A DNA stretch of 64,000 bases from Acytostelium subglobosum LB1 (taxonomy: Eukaryota; Evosea; Eumycetozoa; Acytosteliales; Acytosteliaceae), in contig NW_012236507.1 of the NCBI RefSeq assembly GCF_000787575.1, positions 6,253-70,252 on the forward strand. Direction: 5' to 3'. The translations under genes and the position numbers were made by a program. Below, in pieces: positions 24,946 to 35,167 of this stretch (within the stretch, counting starts at the first letter, position 1; every line of letters begins with the position of its first letter). Below the pieces are notes generated by a model. That model did not search any database. It was not told where the DNA came from and was given only the letters and a program-made list of their open reading frames with translations.

Positions 24946-26865
24946 TTATTTGGTTGAAATGAATGCTGGGGTAGTACTACTACCAAGTGATAGAGCGTTT
25001 GTCTCTTTGTCATTGATGGCGTAGAGAGTGAAGAAAAAGTCAGAGTCAATCGTATCTGACACTACTGAGAAGGTGAGCCCGTTTACTGGGTCCAAAGGCT
25101 GGAGAACTATAAAGTTGGGGTTTGGTTGTGGTGGCGGGACTAGAGCCTTCTTTGCCGAGAGATACAATCCTTGATTCTTCATTTTAATCTTGACTTGATA
25201 GGCCTCATATCCATCGAATAGGAATCCAGTATCAATGACTCTCCACCTTGGCGCTTGTCCTCCACCTACGGGTGTCGTTGCAGAGACAAACACCTCCTCG
25301 TTGAGATCGAGTGATCCAACGACCAAGAAAAAGTTGGAAGTTGGGAATGAGAAGTTGAGATTAAGGAACTGGAACTGATTAACCTTGAGCACCTTTTGAT
25401 ATAGTACAGGTATGTCTTTGTCCTTGCCTACGACCTGTGCCAGCTTTGAATTGTTAAAGTTGACATTGAAAGTGAGATTGGATGCCTTTGCATAGGCCTC
25501 TCGATTGGACGTTGTAAATGACACTGATGGAAAGTCTGTTGCCCATGCCTTTGGTATAGTTGGAACAGAGGAGAGCAAGTGAAAGTTGACTTGAAAGAAT
25601 GGGAAGAATTGTGATAGAATGTTCAATGAGGTCCTGATCTCAAACTTTTTCTTCTGTACCAAGGAGTTATTACTCTGGTTGACTTCGGTAGCGTCCATGG
25701 CGTACTTGACATAGATGTTATCCAAATAGATCAAAGTTGATTCTGTCAATGGATGTACTGAAGTGAAGTACATTCCACTGTAAGATGACTTTGGAACATG
25801 TATCCCAATCTAACAACACAGTAATTATGTTAGTGATCTATTAAGTATTGATTATTGTTACAACACATACCTTATTCCAACTATTCTCAACAATTGGTTT
25901 GGTTGGACTACTAAGAGAAGAGAGATTATACTTTGTAATTGGTTCAACTGTTGTTGATGGTACAAATGTTATCTCCACATCATTCCTAAAGATAGACTTA
26001 TCAGGATAGATATGGAACACAAATTGAGTGTCCTGGAACAGTTGTAGATAATAATATTCCAGTTAGTAAGTAGTTATTAAAGAGTATTTTAAACTTCACT
26101 ACTCCTACATACCTTCTTTGTTACAATATTCTTTCTAAATTCAATGTAGAGTCTATTCTTATCTTGCAAGTCAAACTGGATGGATGAAACGTGATCGTTG
26201 TAGACCACATTTGAAGAGTTGAGTTTGATACCATTGACATCTTGAACCAAGACACCAACACCACTGATGCAGTTGGCATACACCTTGAACTCATTCTCTG
26301 CGACATCTCTTTTCTTTAGCTTGATGTCATCGATGAAGATGCTATAGGTGGGATGCTTCTGAACGAACCACAAGCCACGGTAGCTGTTGGATGGGAAGTA
26401 CTCTAGAGATAGTTGAACCTTTGTCCACTGGTTCGGTGTGAGGTATGCCGTGTGCAGTACAGAGTTGATTGGATGGAGAGCATTGATGATTGGTATTGAA
26501 TGCTCCTCCTTCTTGTCGTTGATCAGTGTTAGGGTGAGGTCTTGTAGTTCATGTGTTGGATAGATATAGAATGTGAGATGGGAGTATTCACGCTTGTCAA
26601 TAGTGAAGTTTGAGTCTGTCTTTGTAAAGATATAGAACTCCTTGATGAACTCTATTGAATAGTTGCCACTGTATGACTGTTTGTTACTGTTGGTAACGAT
26701 ACTATATAATGGTATATAGAAGTTGTTGGCATCCAATGTGTCATTATATATAGTAAAGTGTACATCATTTCCTTTGGCTGCACTAGTGTCCAGATTAGGT
26801 ACTTCTAAACTGTAAACCAACAACAATGGTAACAATAAAAACAAAATAGTTAAGGAACTTATCAT
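24946..26865 (-). CDS. Secreted glycoprotein with two jelly-roll-like modules, unknown family
   Basis: Three exons (26865-26113, 26032-25871, 25809-24946) join in phase 0 to give 592 residues. The first 19 residues (MISSLTILFLLLPLLLVYS) form a clear signal peptide; no membrane anchor follows and there are several N-x-[ST] sites. Each half contains a segment ending in a hydrophobic-D-[DN]-I strand (YSIFIDDIKLKKRD and TLIYLDNIYVKY), a pattern common in carbohydrate-binding jelly-roll modules; after the second is a pro- and hydrophobic-rich beta-type region to the C-terminus. It could be a coat, matrix or cell-surface lectin-like protein, but I do not recognise the family and the sugar-binding idea is inference. 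It converges with the kinase-RhoGEF gene and diverges from the PX gene. Confidence 0.82.
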
Positions 26866-27611
26866 TGTTGTTGTATCTTATTCCTCTACTTGTAATAATA
26901 TATATTTATAATGATGATAATGATTGATAGTAGTAGTTTACAGTTGTAATGATGACAATGTTATAGTATATATAACCATTTATGATGGACTCGATCAACT
27001 TATGTTTGTTCAGCCCTACACTCATATATATATATATATATGTCCATCATCACATTATTATTATTATGTGTTGATCTACAACAGAAACATATTATGTCTT
27101 GGACAGACAGAGGAATTAAGAATCATTCTATCTGTTCGCACTTCTTATTATTACTCGTCAGGACGAGTTTCAAATCATACCCGTTCCCACACACCCCAAT
27201 TCCCCCTCCTTCATAAACACACTCATACAATGACATTCACGTCAACTGACAACAATGATCACACACATCTGAAGGACCAGGTCAAACCAGGGGGTGTCAT
27301 ATACCTGGTTTGATGTTGACACCTGGACAACCATCAGATGTCCACGCACGCTTTGGAATTTTCCAAAAGATAAATATTAATATAAATAGTTTTTTATGCG
27401 TTTAGCGGGTAGCAAAGATTGATATGGGGGTGTTTATGTGAGTGTCACAACTTACTAGTTTTGATAGGTATTGACACTATGTGGCAGAAGAACTGAGTGA
27501 CTGTTTATTGAGCTCCCATTACTTATTATTAAATCTATCAATCAATCTTTATCTGTTTATCTATCTATCTATCTCTCTTTTTTATATACCTACCCCCAGT
27601 ATCATTATAGC
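26866..27611. other. Divergent intergenic region
   Basis: This 746-bp spacer between divergent starts contains AT microsatellites near 27025-27045, a 77-nt inverted repeat (listed separately), a small hairpin TTTGGAA/TTCCAAA at 27352-27367, and a pyrimidine-rich stretch just upstream of the PX gene. The 129-codon frame at 26924-27313 is not called. Confidence 0.5.
27265..27341. other. Compound inverted repeat, possible small structured RNA
   Basis: Three paired segments nest around a 12-nt loop (27292-27303): CAAACCAGG (27283-27291) with CCTGGTTTG (27304-27312), CCAGGT (27277-27282) with ACCTGG (27321-27326), and ACATCTGA (27265-27272) with TCAGATGT (27334-27341). Internal loops interrupt the arms. 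The whole lies outside coding sequence. It may be a small RNA gene, a transcribed regulatory hairpin, or a short relic of an inverted-repeat element. Strand cannot be decided. Confidence 0.4.
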
Positions 27612-28392
27612 ATGAACGGTGGTGGCTCAAAGGACTCCAATAGATTGGCAACACTCGAAGCTGAGAATGAGAAGCTAAAGCAAATGTTGAACAAGGTTGG
27701 CAACCTTAACCTACTGGTATGTTGTTTGGGGACATACAGACATTAGTCTCAAACACTGACACACTACACTCTACAACAAACAGGATGAGATATCCAGACT
27801 TGAACAAGCCAATAAAGAACTAAATGAAATGTTGGCCACAGAGATTGCAAAGAACAAGGCTTTGGCCAATGGTTCACCAACATCGGAGCACCCAGCAAAT
27901 GGAGCCATCAGCAAGTCTGCTGTTGCACCACAAATCAGATCCGTAAGCGTTCCAAACAAGATAACAGAGATTGAGAAATCAAGTAAACGAACATATGTGG
28001 CATATGTCATTCAAATTGAACTAGAGAACAATAAGTAAGTAGTTGTTTCAACACTGTCGTGTTCCATGGATGAACACCAATCTAATAATATTAATAATAA
28101 TTACTAACTATATATTTAAAATAGGACATACACAGTGACAAGAAGATACAAACAGTTTGTAATCCTAAACACAATGTTCATTAGGACGTTTGGAGAACAT
28201 GGTATGCCATCACTGCCACAGAAAAAGAATGGCTTCTACTTCTCATCGGAGGATCACACCGAGAAGCGTAGGACTGGACTGCAAGATTACCTGCAGTCGG
28301 TTCTGAGCACCAGTGGACTCAACCAATCCATCCATCTGTACCAATTCCTCAAGGAAGACACTCCCATGGCCTCGGATTCACAGCATCATTGA
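27612..28392 (+). CDS. Small PX-domain protein with N-terminal coiled coil
   Basis: Three exons (27612-27716, 27784-28034, 28125-28392) encode 207 residues. Residues 1-60 form a coiled coil (RLATLEAENEKLKQMLN, then DEISRLEQANKELNEML), interrupted by the first intron. The PX fold runs from about residue 95 to the end: SSKRTYVAYVIQIEL, then the phosphoinositide-binding motif RRYKQF just after intron 2, a proline-containing loop (MPSLPQKK), and the closing helices (RRTGLQDYLQSVL). PX domains with RRYxxF usually bind PtdIns3P on endosomes, so an endosomal adaptor role is likely. No BAR, SH3 or kinase domain is attached. The ATG at 27612 is the first in frame. It converges on the coiled-coil gene at 131 bp. 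Confidence 0.87.
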
Positions 28393-28476
28393 TCACGTTA
28401 TTACTATTATTATTATTATTATACTAATACCAACACCAATGCCATAAAGTGTACAGATTATTTACCAAATGTATTA

Positions 28477-28512
28477 TTTGTTTGTTTGTTGGTTGGTTGG
28501 TTGGTTGGTTGG
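28477..28512. repeat. (TTGG/TTTG)n microsatellite
   Basis: A tract of TTTG units passing into TTGG units lies between two convergent genes, in the shared 3' flank. It is a simple repeat with no other evident role. Confidence 0.9.
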
Positions 28513-28523
28513 CTGTTTGTTGA

Positions 28524-28610
28524 TTACCTCAGTATTCCTCTGGGTGGCTGGGTTGTGGAGGATGGCATTGTAGACATTGGAGTTACTCGTGGTGTACTCC
28601 TCATGCCTCC

Positions 28611-28643
<33 letters not shown>

Positions 28644-30437
28644 ACTGTTTGTTCTTGTGTTGTTGTTATCATCATAATCCAATCTTCTGTTATTATCTTG
28701 AAGCAATCGATTATAGTTGTCCTTTTGTGATTGAATGGCATTCTGGAACTCGAGCTTCTGTCGTCGAACATCATCATTATAGGTATTGACGGCCGATGAA
28801 AGACTCTGGTGATACTCTTGCTCCTTCTCCTTCAATAACCTTGACAGGTATTGACGATCCTTCTCCAATGTGGCCTTCAAATGGATTAACTCCTGATCCT
28901 TCTTGTTCAAAGACTGTTGCATCTCGACTTGTTGTCTCTGAAGTCTGTTTGACTTGTCTTTGATATCTTCATCGAGACCATTGATAATCTTTCCTGCCTT
29001 GGCCAATCCACGATCCTTTTTCTCTACTTCCTTCTTCTTTGACTCTAGTTGCTCGCTGAGCTGATGATTGATTGCCTTCAATGACATTAGCTCTGATTCT
29101 GAATGGTGCCTCAAATCAACCAGTTGTTTCTGAAAGTCCTCCACACCTCTCTGTATCTCCTTCTCAGACTCTTGATACTTGAGCAGCGATGGACGCATTC
29201 GCTCAAGCTCTCCCCTGAAATGCTCAGCCTCTTGATCCTTGGCCGCCATGTCTCTCTGATGGGCCAATGTTTGTTGACTCTTCTCCTCGTGCAATCTCCT
29301 CAGATCCTCCTGCAGTATGTCAACACTATATCGCAGTGTCTCAATTTCTCTCTCCAGAGCGTCCCTTGAGTATCGCTCCTGATCCAACTTCCTAATGTTC
29401 TCCATATGCACACCTTTCAGCTCTTGCAGCTCTCCTTCTCGTTGGTCCGCCCTCATCTTCTCATTCTTGTACTTGACCATCAGTTCTGCGTACTGTTCAG
29501 TCGAGCTCAGATTAAATGATGTGACCTTTGGCGCTACCGGATGTCCCATTGTGGCAGAGGTTGGTTGCGGTGGGGCCATCTTTGTTGAGCTATGGGCATT
29601 GTTGTTGCTGCGAGATGAGTCATAGGTGGAAGATGGCGAGGGAGTCTGAGGGTATGTAACTTGTTCACTAAGTTTCTCATACTTCCTGTAGAGTCCATTG
29701 ACATAGTCTCTTGGGTAGAGAGCAGTGGGGCCCATCGTTGATGATGATTCAACAGTGACTGGACTTGGCATATTGTTGATGCTGTCCACTCCTCCTCCTC
29801 CTCTTGAACTGCTGATATTGTGACCCAAAGGAGAGAGAATCAGTGATTGATGGTGATATGAACTATTCCAATACACTTACAAGTTTGAGCTGTTGTTACG
29901 TTGCAACTGTTCTCTCCTCTGTTGAGATTGTTGCATTGATTCGATTACATTGTTGGCATCATCAGCAAAGTTCTCTTGATAGCCAACTGTATCCTCAAAT
30001 CGAACACCTCTTGTTGTAGTGGATGATAGGTCACCTCTCCTATCGTTGTAGGTGTAGTTGTTGTTGTACAGTCTTGTTGGTGCTCCACCATTTGTAGTTG
30101 ACGATGGTGTTGTAAGTGTTATCGATGGTGCCACTGATGATGGTGTGACAGGTGGCCGTGGCATGCCAGATGGTGTCGTAGTAGTTCGATAGGACCCTCC
30201 TCCTCCATTCCTGTTTGGTGCAATTGGAGTAGCAGGAAAGTTGACAGACTCATCAATCATGCTTCTAGAGTCGTAGAGATTTGTGTCATTGAAGCTATAC
30301 ATCAGAGATGGTTCGTTGTATTGCATTGCTGCTGGTCTCGTCGTAGTCGTGGTGTTTGTAGATGGACCTGTCACTGGTGTTCTGAATGACGTTGTATTGT
30401 TGTTTGATCTAGCTGGTGTATGTGGAGTATAACTCAT
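28524..30437 (-). CDS. Coiled-coil protein with disordered N-terminus, unknown
   Basis: Two exons (30437-29881, 29811-28524) join across a 69-nt intron in phase 2 to give 614 residues. The first 270 residues are Thr/Ser/Pro/Asn-rich and apparently disordered, with a short conserved-looking stretch RGVRFEDTVGYQENFADD. From about residue 300 to 570 the protein is a long continuous coiled coil (AELMVKYKNEKMRADQREGE through KLEFQNAIQSQKDNYNRLL), followed by an Asn/Ser-rich tail with a serine run encoded by CTG repeats on the plus strand. Such a layout fits centrosomal or cytoskeletal scaffold proteins, but no family is recognised. The start is the first ATG, and the intron reading is supported by frame continuity and GT-AG ends. 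Confidence 0.82.
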
Positions 30438-30632
30438 CTCTATCTATATATATATATATCAATGATATTATACCTTTGTCTCTTTTCCTGAACCGATCTC
30501 TACTAGATTGATTCATCAACTTCACCACAATGATCATTGTGTTTAGGCGCCACATTCGAATCAAATGAAAACCTGGAACTTCGATAATTTAAAGTCAAAG
30601 AGATAGTTACAAGAATACAACATATGAATGGA

Positions 30633-31367
30633 CTATGAATCAAGCCACATCACTTTAGCTTGTTGTGTTATTAGATTAGGATCCATTGATTGTAGTGTAC
30701 GGATGAACATTGCAAACTGCTTGTCCAACATTGTCTTTCTGAACGTTCCGAATACATTCTCTTCACATCCATTGAAATTGACCACTGCCTCGAACGATGG
30801 CACAGAGTTGAGCAAGGCCTCGGCCGTCACCCAACCAATGGTATGCTTCTCGACACAGCGCACCCTCTGTGCAAAGTCTTTCTGTTCATTATCTTTGGCC
30901 GCCATAATAAACTCGTCTGGCTGTACATATCGTGCCACTGGTGCTATAAACATATGATACATATTGGCAGGGTTGATCAACCGACACACCACATTATTAC
31001 TATACAACTGTTGATCCGATAAGATCCTCGTCATTGTCTCCATGCTCTTTTGTACTCCTTCTTTGTTGCCTCTATACTCTTTGCTCAAACAAAGTATTCC
31101 CTACAGTGTTTGTAATAAAGGTTTAGTATATTGACTCGAACTCTCTCGAACTCTCTTTCTCTCGAACTCTCTCTCTCTCACTCATTGAGATCTTACAAGA
31201 GTCTCTTCACTAAACTCTCTTGCAGCATTCTGATATCTATTCTCTTTGTACTCGCTGAAACCTCCAAAGTCGCTCAGACCTCTACGTTCCAAACCCAAGA
31301 GGAAACAGAGGGTACCATTCTTATCAAACATATAAGGCAATATGCCTGATGCTCCACATTCCTCCAT
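30633..31367 (-). CDS. Nudix hydrolase-like protein
   Basis: Two exons (31367-31197, 31100-30633) join across a 96-nt GA/CT-rich intron to give 212 residues. The N-terminal exon holds strand-rich sequence (GILPYMFDKNGTLCFLLGL) and a Nudix box of the form G-x5-E-x7-REFSEET: GFSEYKE, then seven residues, then REFSEETL. The position usually occupied by the final Gly of REUxEExGU is Leu. The catalytic RE and EE pairs are present, so metal binding is plausible. Nudix enzymes cleave nucleoside diphosphates linked to another group; the substrate cannot be told here. The C-terminal 130 residues (RLINPANMYHMFIAPVARY) are unassigned. The start ATG at 31367 is the first available; a longer upstream exon cannot be excluded. 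It lies in tandem with the methyltransferase gene. Confidence 0.78.
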
Positions 31368-31538
31368 GTCTATATGTATGTATATTTATATTAATATATG
31401 TGTTTAAATAAATATCTGTTTTAGTGTTGTGATAAATGAGATGATTTGCAGGATCGTCTGAGACTAATCGATTCAAATTTACTTGACCCAGGTGATTGGC
31501 TCAAAACCCTAGCACTCATTTATTGTATTGTAATAATA

Positions 31539-32272
31539 TTAGAGGTTTCTCAAACTCTTTAGGTTCTTAAAGTTGATCCTTGAAGCATTCTTGTTGGAAT
31601 AGATTCTGTTCATATGTGGTCCCTCTACATACTTGACAGAAATGTAGAACACCAGTCCCATCAATGCTGTGCAAACTATTGATAGTGGTGTGAAGTTGTT
31701 AGTGGCCCAAGGTCACATGCTTCATAATATTGATGTCTACTACTTACTGAATCCATTGAGACTTTGATAACGAATGGCGTATCCAATGCAAGAGATTGTG
31801 GTACCAACGTATTGTGGATCATTGAACAATTGGTAGACACCAGATTGAACTGGGGCATCCATCACATGTCCAAAGCTGTCGCCATTGTACATTCCTTTGA
31901 TTCCAAGTGCATGAAGAGTCCACAGGTTGAGAAGGATGCCAAAGATAAAGCAGCTGTTGCCAAGCAGTGTGGCAAACTCATCTGGGAACAACTCGATCTG
32001 ATACTTGTCGTTTTGAATGGCAGTATCGATAAAGTGATCACGAATCAATGCACTCAATATCAAATACACTGCATAGTAGTATATTGTGTATTTACCAATG
32101 GCCTTTTATGATGATGGTGAAGTTTTAGTGTGTGTATCGGTTAGGATCATCATTATCATGATTGACTTACCTTTGTGAATATCCTGGTGTTGTACTCAAG
32201 TTGAGCAGTGAAGTTGTAGTTGGCAACGTGCACTACAATCGACACCAATGCAATGATCAAACTCATATCCAT
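31539..32272 (-). CDS. Phosphatidylethanolamine N-methyltransferase
   Basis: Three exons (32272-32171, 32102-31748, 31675-31539) encode 197 residues, the usual length for PEMT. The signature GVYQLFNDPQYVGTTISCIG, with the preceding HALGIKGMYNGDSFGHVM, matches phospholipid methyltransferases; the C-terminal EGP motif (VKYVEGPHM) is in exon 3. Four hydrophobic segments are visible (near residues 5-15, 38-52, 80-95 and 150-165), fitting an ER membrane enzyme. It transfers methyl groups from S-adenosylmethionine to phosphatidylethanolamine to make phosphatidylcholine. Intron 2 lies in phase 1 between FS/N and CTALMGLVFYIS; all borders are GT-AG. It sits between the Nudix and zinc-knuckle genes, all on the minus strand. 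Confidence 0.9.
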
Positions 32273-32554
32273 TGTCCTTGAATTATGTAAGTTGCTAGAG
32301 AGAGATAGAGAGAGATACTATTGGAAAGACGAAAGAATAATGACTCACCCCATGGGACCTGATAATGATCCTCAAAGTGATCATTGTCTCCTTTTTTGTT
32401 TTTGTGCACAAAGATCATGATAGACAGGTTCCTTTCCTGGCTGGTGATTTGTTATCAACAGGCAGTCAATGCATTTATGTATGAATGAATGTATGTTGGT
32501 ATTGATAATGACATTGGTCGTTGGATTGTGTACAAAGGATCCAGTATCCTATGC

Positions 32555-34444
32555 TTATGAATAGTAGCCATAGGGGTTGTAGTAGTAACCTGGTGCATTG
32601 TTGTTATACTGCTGGTCATAAGACATTTGTGGGTAGTAGTTGTAGGCGTTGGCCATCATGTTGTTGTTGTTGTTGTTGTTGTTGTGGTTGTGGTTGTTGT
32701 TCTGTGGTGGCATCTGGCCAATAGGTGCACCAGATGACGATGGATTTCCACCACGTGTCGGACATTCCTATTGGAGTGTAAGGGTAGGGAAAGGTTGGGT
32801 ATGGGGTATGTTAGTAATGGGCCATATGTCCAAGAAGGATGGATGGACTTACGAATGACTTGTGACCTGTCCTCCTGCAACTGAAACACATCTGACACTC
32901 CTGTTTGTTTGTTTGATTGATTGTGCAAAATGAATTGGTAACCTGTCAGTAAAGTTGCCCAACAAGACACACCGTCGTCTTCGCAACAACCCACCGCTTT
33001 TGCGAAGTGGTTACGGCAGTAGTGAACACTTACTCTAGACTTGTGGCCTCTCTCTCCACAGCTGTGACACACATCGCACTCCTTGAACTTGTGTCCTGGC
33101 TGCTTGCAACTGAAGCACACGTCGCACTCCTTGGCGAGGTGTCCCTCTCTTCCACATGCATAACATGGTGCTCCAGGTCTTGCTTGTTGTGATCTAAAGG
33201 AAAGGAGGAGAAGGAGAGATAAATATATTATGATAGAGATAATGAGGAGAGTAGTAGGGTTAGGAGGTTAGAAGAGGAACATTATATATATATATAATTA
33301 TCAATATATCAGGATAGTAACCTTTCTGGATCTAGTTGGTGGAAAGGATTGGGTTAGTATTTAAAGTGAGTGAGTGTGAGAGATAGTGAGAGAGAGTGAG
33401 AGATAGAGAGAGAGGGAGAGAGAGAGGGTGTTTGAACACTTACCATATTCATTGCTGGCGTTTGGATTGGTACAGTTCCTTTGGATATGACCTGTATCAC
33501 CGCACTTGTAGCACTTCATTGTTGGACAGTTGTATTGGAAATGACCCTTGCCGTTGCATGTGTGACATACCCCCATTGGGCCAGGTCTCGATGGGCAAGT
33601 AACCTNGTTGATGTCCTTCACCTATGAAGATATAATCGATTGATTGATCAAACATTAGTTATTTGTTTGTTGTAGTTTGGGTCATGAAAGTACATACCTC
33701 CGCAACGATAGCAAACAGTAGTTGGACGCGTCTTTTGTAATAATCCTGATAGTTGGTGTAGCTATTTGCGTTATAGTGTTGATTATTGTATTGTTGTGCT
33801 TGATTAGTACCGGTCTGAGCAGTTAACAACGTTCCATTTCCGCCTGCACCATAACCACTACTGCCACTGCTGCTGCCGCCACTTCCATTGACATCGCCAC
33901 TGTTGTTGTTGCCTACACCCACACCGCCACCGCCAACGCTGCTCTCTTCACCATCCAGCTTTCTCTTTATAGCTACATTTGGGGTGGAGTCTAACATGTG
34001 CGACTGTTTGACGATGGGAGGAGGGACAATGTGTGATCTTCCATCGTTTCCATTCGTGCTTGTACCAGTGCTACTGCTGCTGCTGTTGTTGGAGGCAGCA
34101 GTTGATGATGATGTTGCGTGCTTGTGGTTCCTATCTCTTAGATGTTCATCGTCCTCCTCATCATGCTTCTCACTGTCGTCATCTGTGTGATGTTCAAGAG
34201 TGTACTCCTCTTTGTCTCTGTTTGAAGTGCTGCTAATATCTGTTTGATTGACAGTAGTTGTTGTTTCTGCTGTGGACGATGATGAGGTTTCAATCTGAGA
34301 GTTTGAATTATCATTATTATTATTATTATTATTGTTGTTCTCATCATGAGCGTCTACAGGAACATTTGAATCATATACATTATCGTTGTTGCTTGTGTAG
34401 ATGTCATTGACAACATCACTATTATCTATTTTCTCGTCACTCAT
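32555..34444 (-). CDS. CCHC zinc-knuckle protein, CNBP/Gis2-like
   Basis: The best model has six exons (34444-33698, 33621-33444, 33331-33322, 33193-33034, 32900-32853, 32767-32555) and 451 residues. Residues 1-245 are acidic and Asn/Ser/Gly-rich. Six CCHC knuckles follow: CHTCNGKGHFQYNC, CYKCGDTGHIQRNC, CYACGREGHLAKEC, CFSCKQPGHKFKEC, CHSCGERGHKSREC and CFSCRRTGHKSFEC, the last two straddling introns. Exon 3 is a 10-nt micro-exon needed to keep frame between knuckles 3 and 4; its donor (GTTACT) is weak. A further knuckle, CYRCGGEGH, is encoded across the exon 1-2 junction but in a different frame; an N base lies just after it, so assembly error is likely. The tail is Asn/Tyr-rich. CNBP-type proteins bind single-stranded nucleic acids and affect translation. 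Confidence 0.85.
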
Positions 34445-35167
34445 TGTAATCTTATTATTTATTGTATATGTATGTATATATGTATCTATGTAAAAATTAC
34501 AATGACTACTTTTATAACATTGTTTTCAAACACAAAGACAGAGAGAGATTGCAATGGGGTGGGACAAACAAAACGTTGATTGATCTTATATAGTAATTTT
34601 ATTTTATTTAATTAACTTGTTTTGTTGTTAATAAATATATTCCCAATCATTTGTGGTATTTCTATATTAATAAGATATAAATATAACATTTATAACATTT
34701 AAAAATAATGGTACTAATCAAATATGAATGAATATATATATATATTGATGGTTCTCAAATTCATAAAGCCGTTTAATGATACCCATTCAAATAATCTCGG
34801 CTCTACAAATCAGTAAGATGTTGATAATCTAGTTTGATACATACTCTTACCATTCCGACCCAACAAGATCAATGTGTCACAATTAGAAAAATGGTTTGAA
34901 GTTTCAAAAGAGAATCAAATCGAGTGGTGCAAAGACAAACACCTATCCTTATCCGGCCGTGCCTCAACTCAACTAGTTCCAACAAAGATGAAGATGTTTC
35001 GTATGAACTGGTTGTTGAGATCACTCTGAACTCTAGTTCGATGGGTTACTGTTCCAACCTCTTGACAATCATGAGATAACTATTTAAGCCAAAGGACTAC
35101 AATACAGGTTCAATTCTACAAATTGTATCTTGTCATAATCAAACATACATACAGAAACTACACAATC
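34445..35167. other. Divergent intergenic region
   Basis: AT-rich spacer between the zinc-knuckle and CDP-DAG synthase genes. It includes (AT)n near 34734-34744 and a stop-free stretch of 64 codons at 34838-35029 described separately. A TATTTAA element at about 35081-35087 lies 80 bp before the synthase start. Confidence 0.5.
34838..35029 (+). other. Coding-like segment without start, possible gene relic
   Basis: A plus-strand frame bounded by stops reads as ordinary protein, with LEKWFEVSKENQIEWCKDK and LSLSGRASTQLVP, rather than low-complexity intergenic translation. Neither an ATG near its beginning nor a convincing splice acceptor is present. It may be a decayed exon, or chance. The family is not recognised, although the Leu-Ser-Gly pattern is faintly like a SAP helix-loop. 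Confidence 0.3.

Noticed and set aside
26924-27313. Plus-strand frame of 129 codons
   Set aside because: Starts in AT repeats and is rich in Tyr/Ile/Thr; it runs through the inverted repeat and has no splice or promoter support.
32649-32724. CCR-rich plus-strand frames near the zinc-knuckle gene
   Set aside because: They are complements of the Asn/His repeat in the last exon of that gene.
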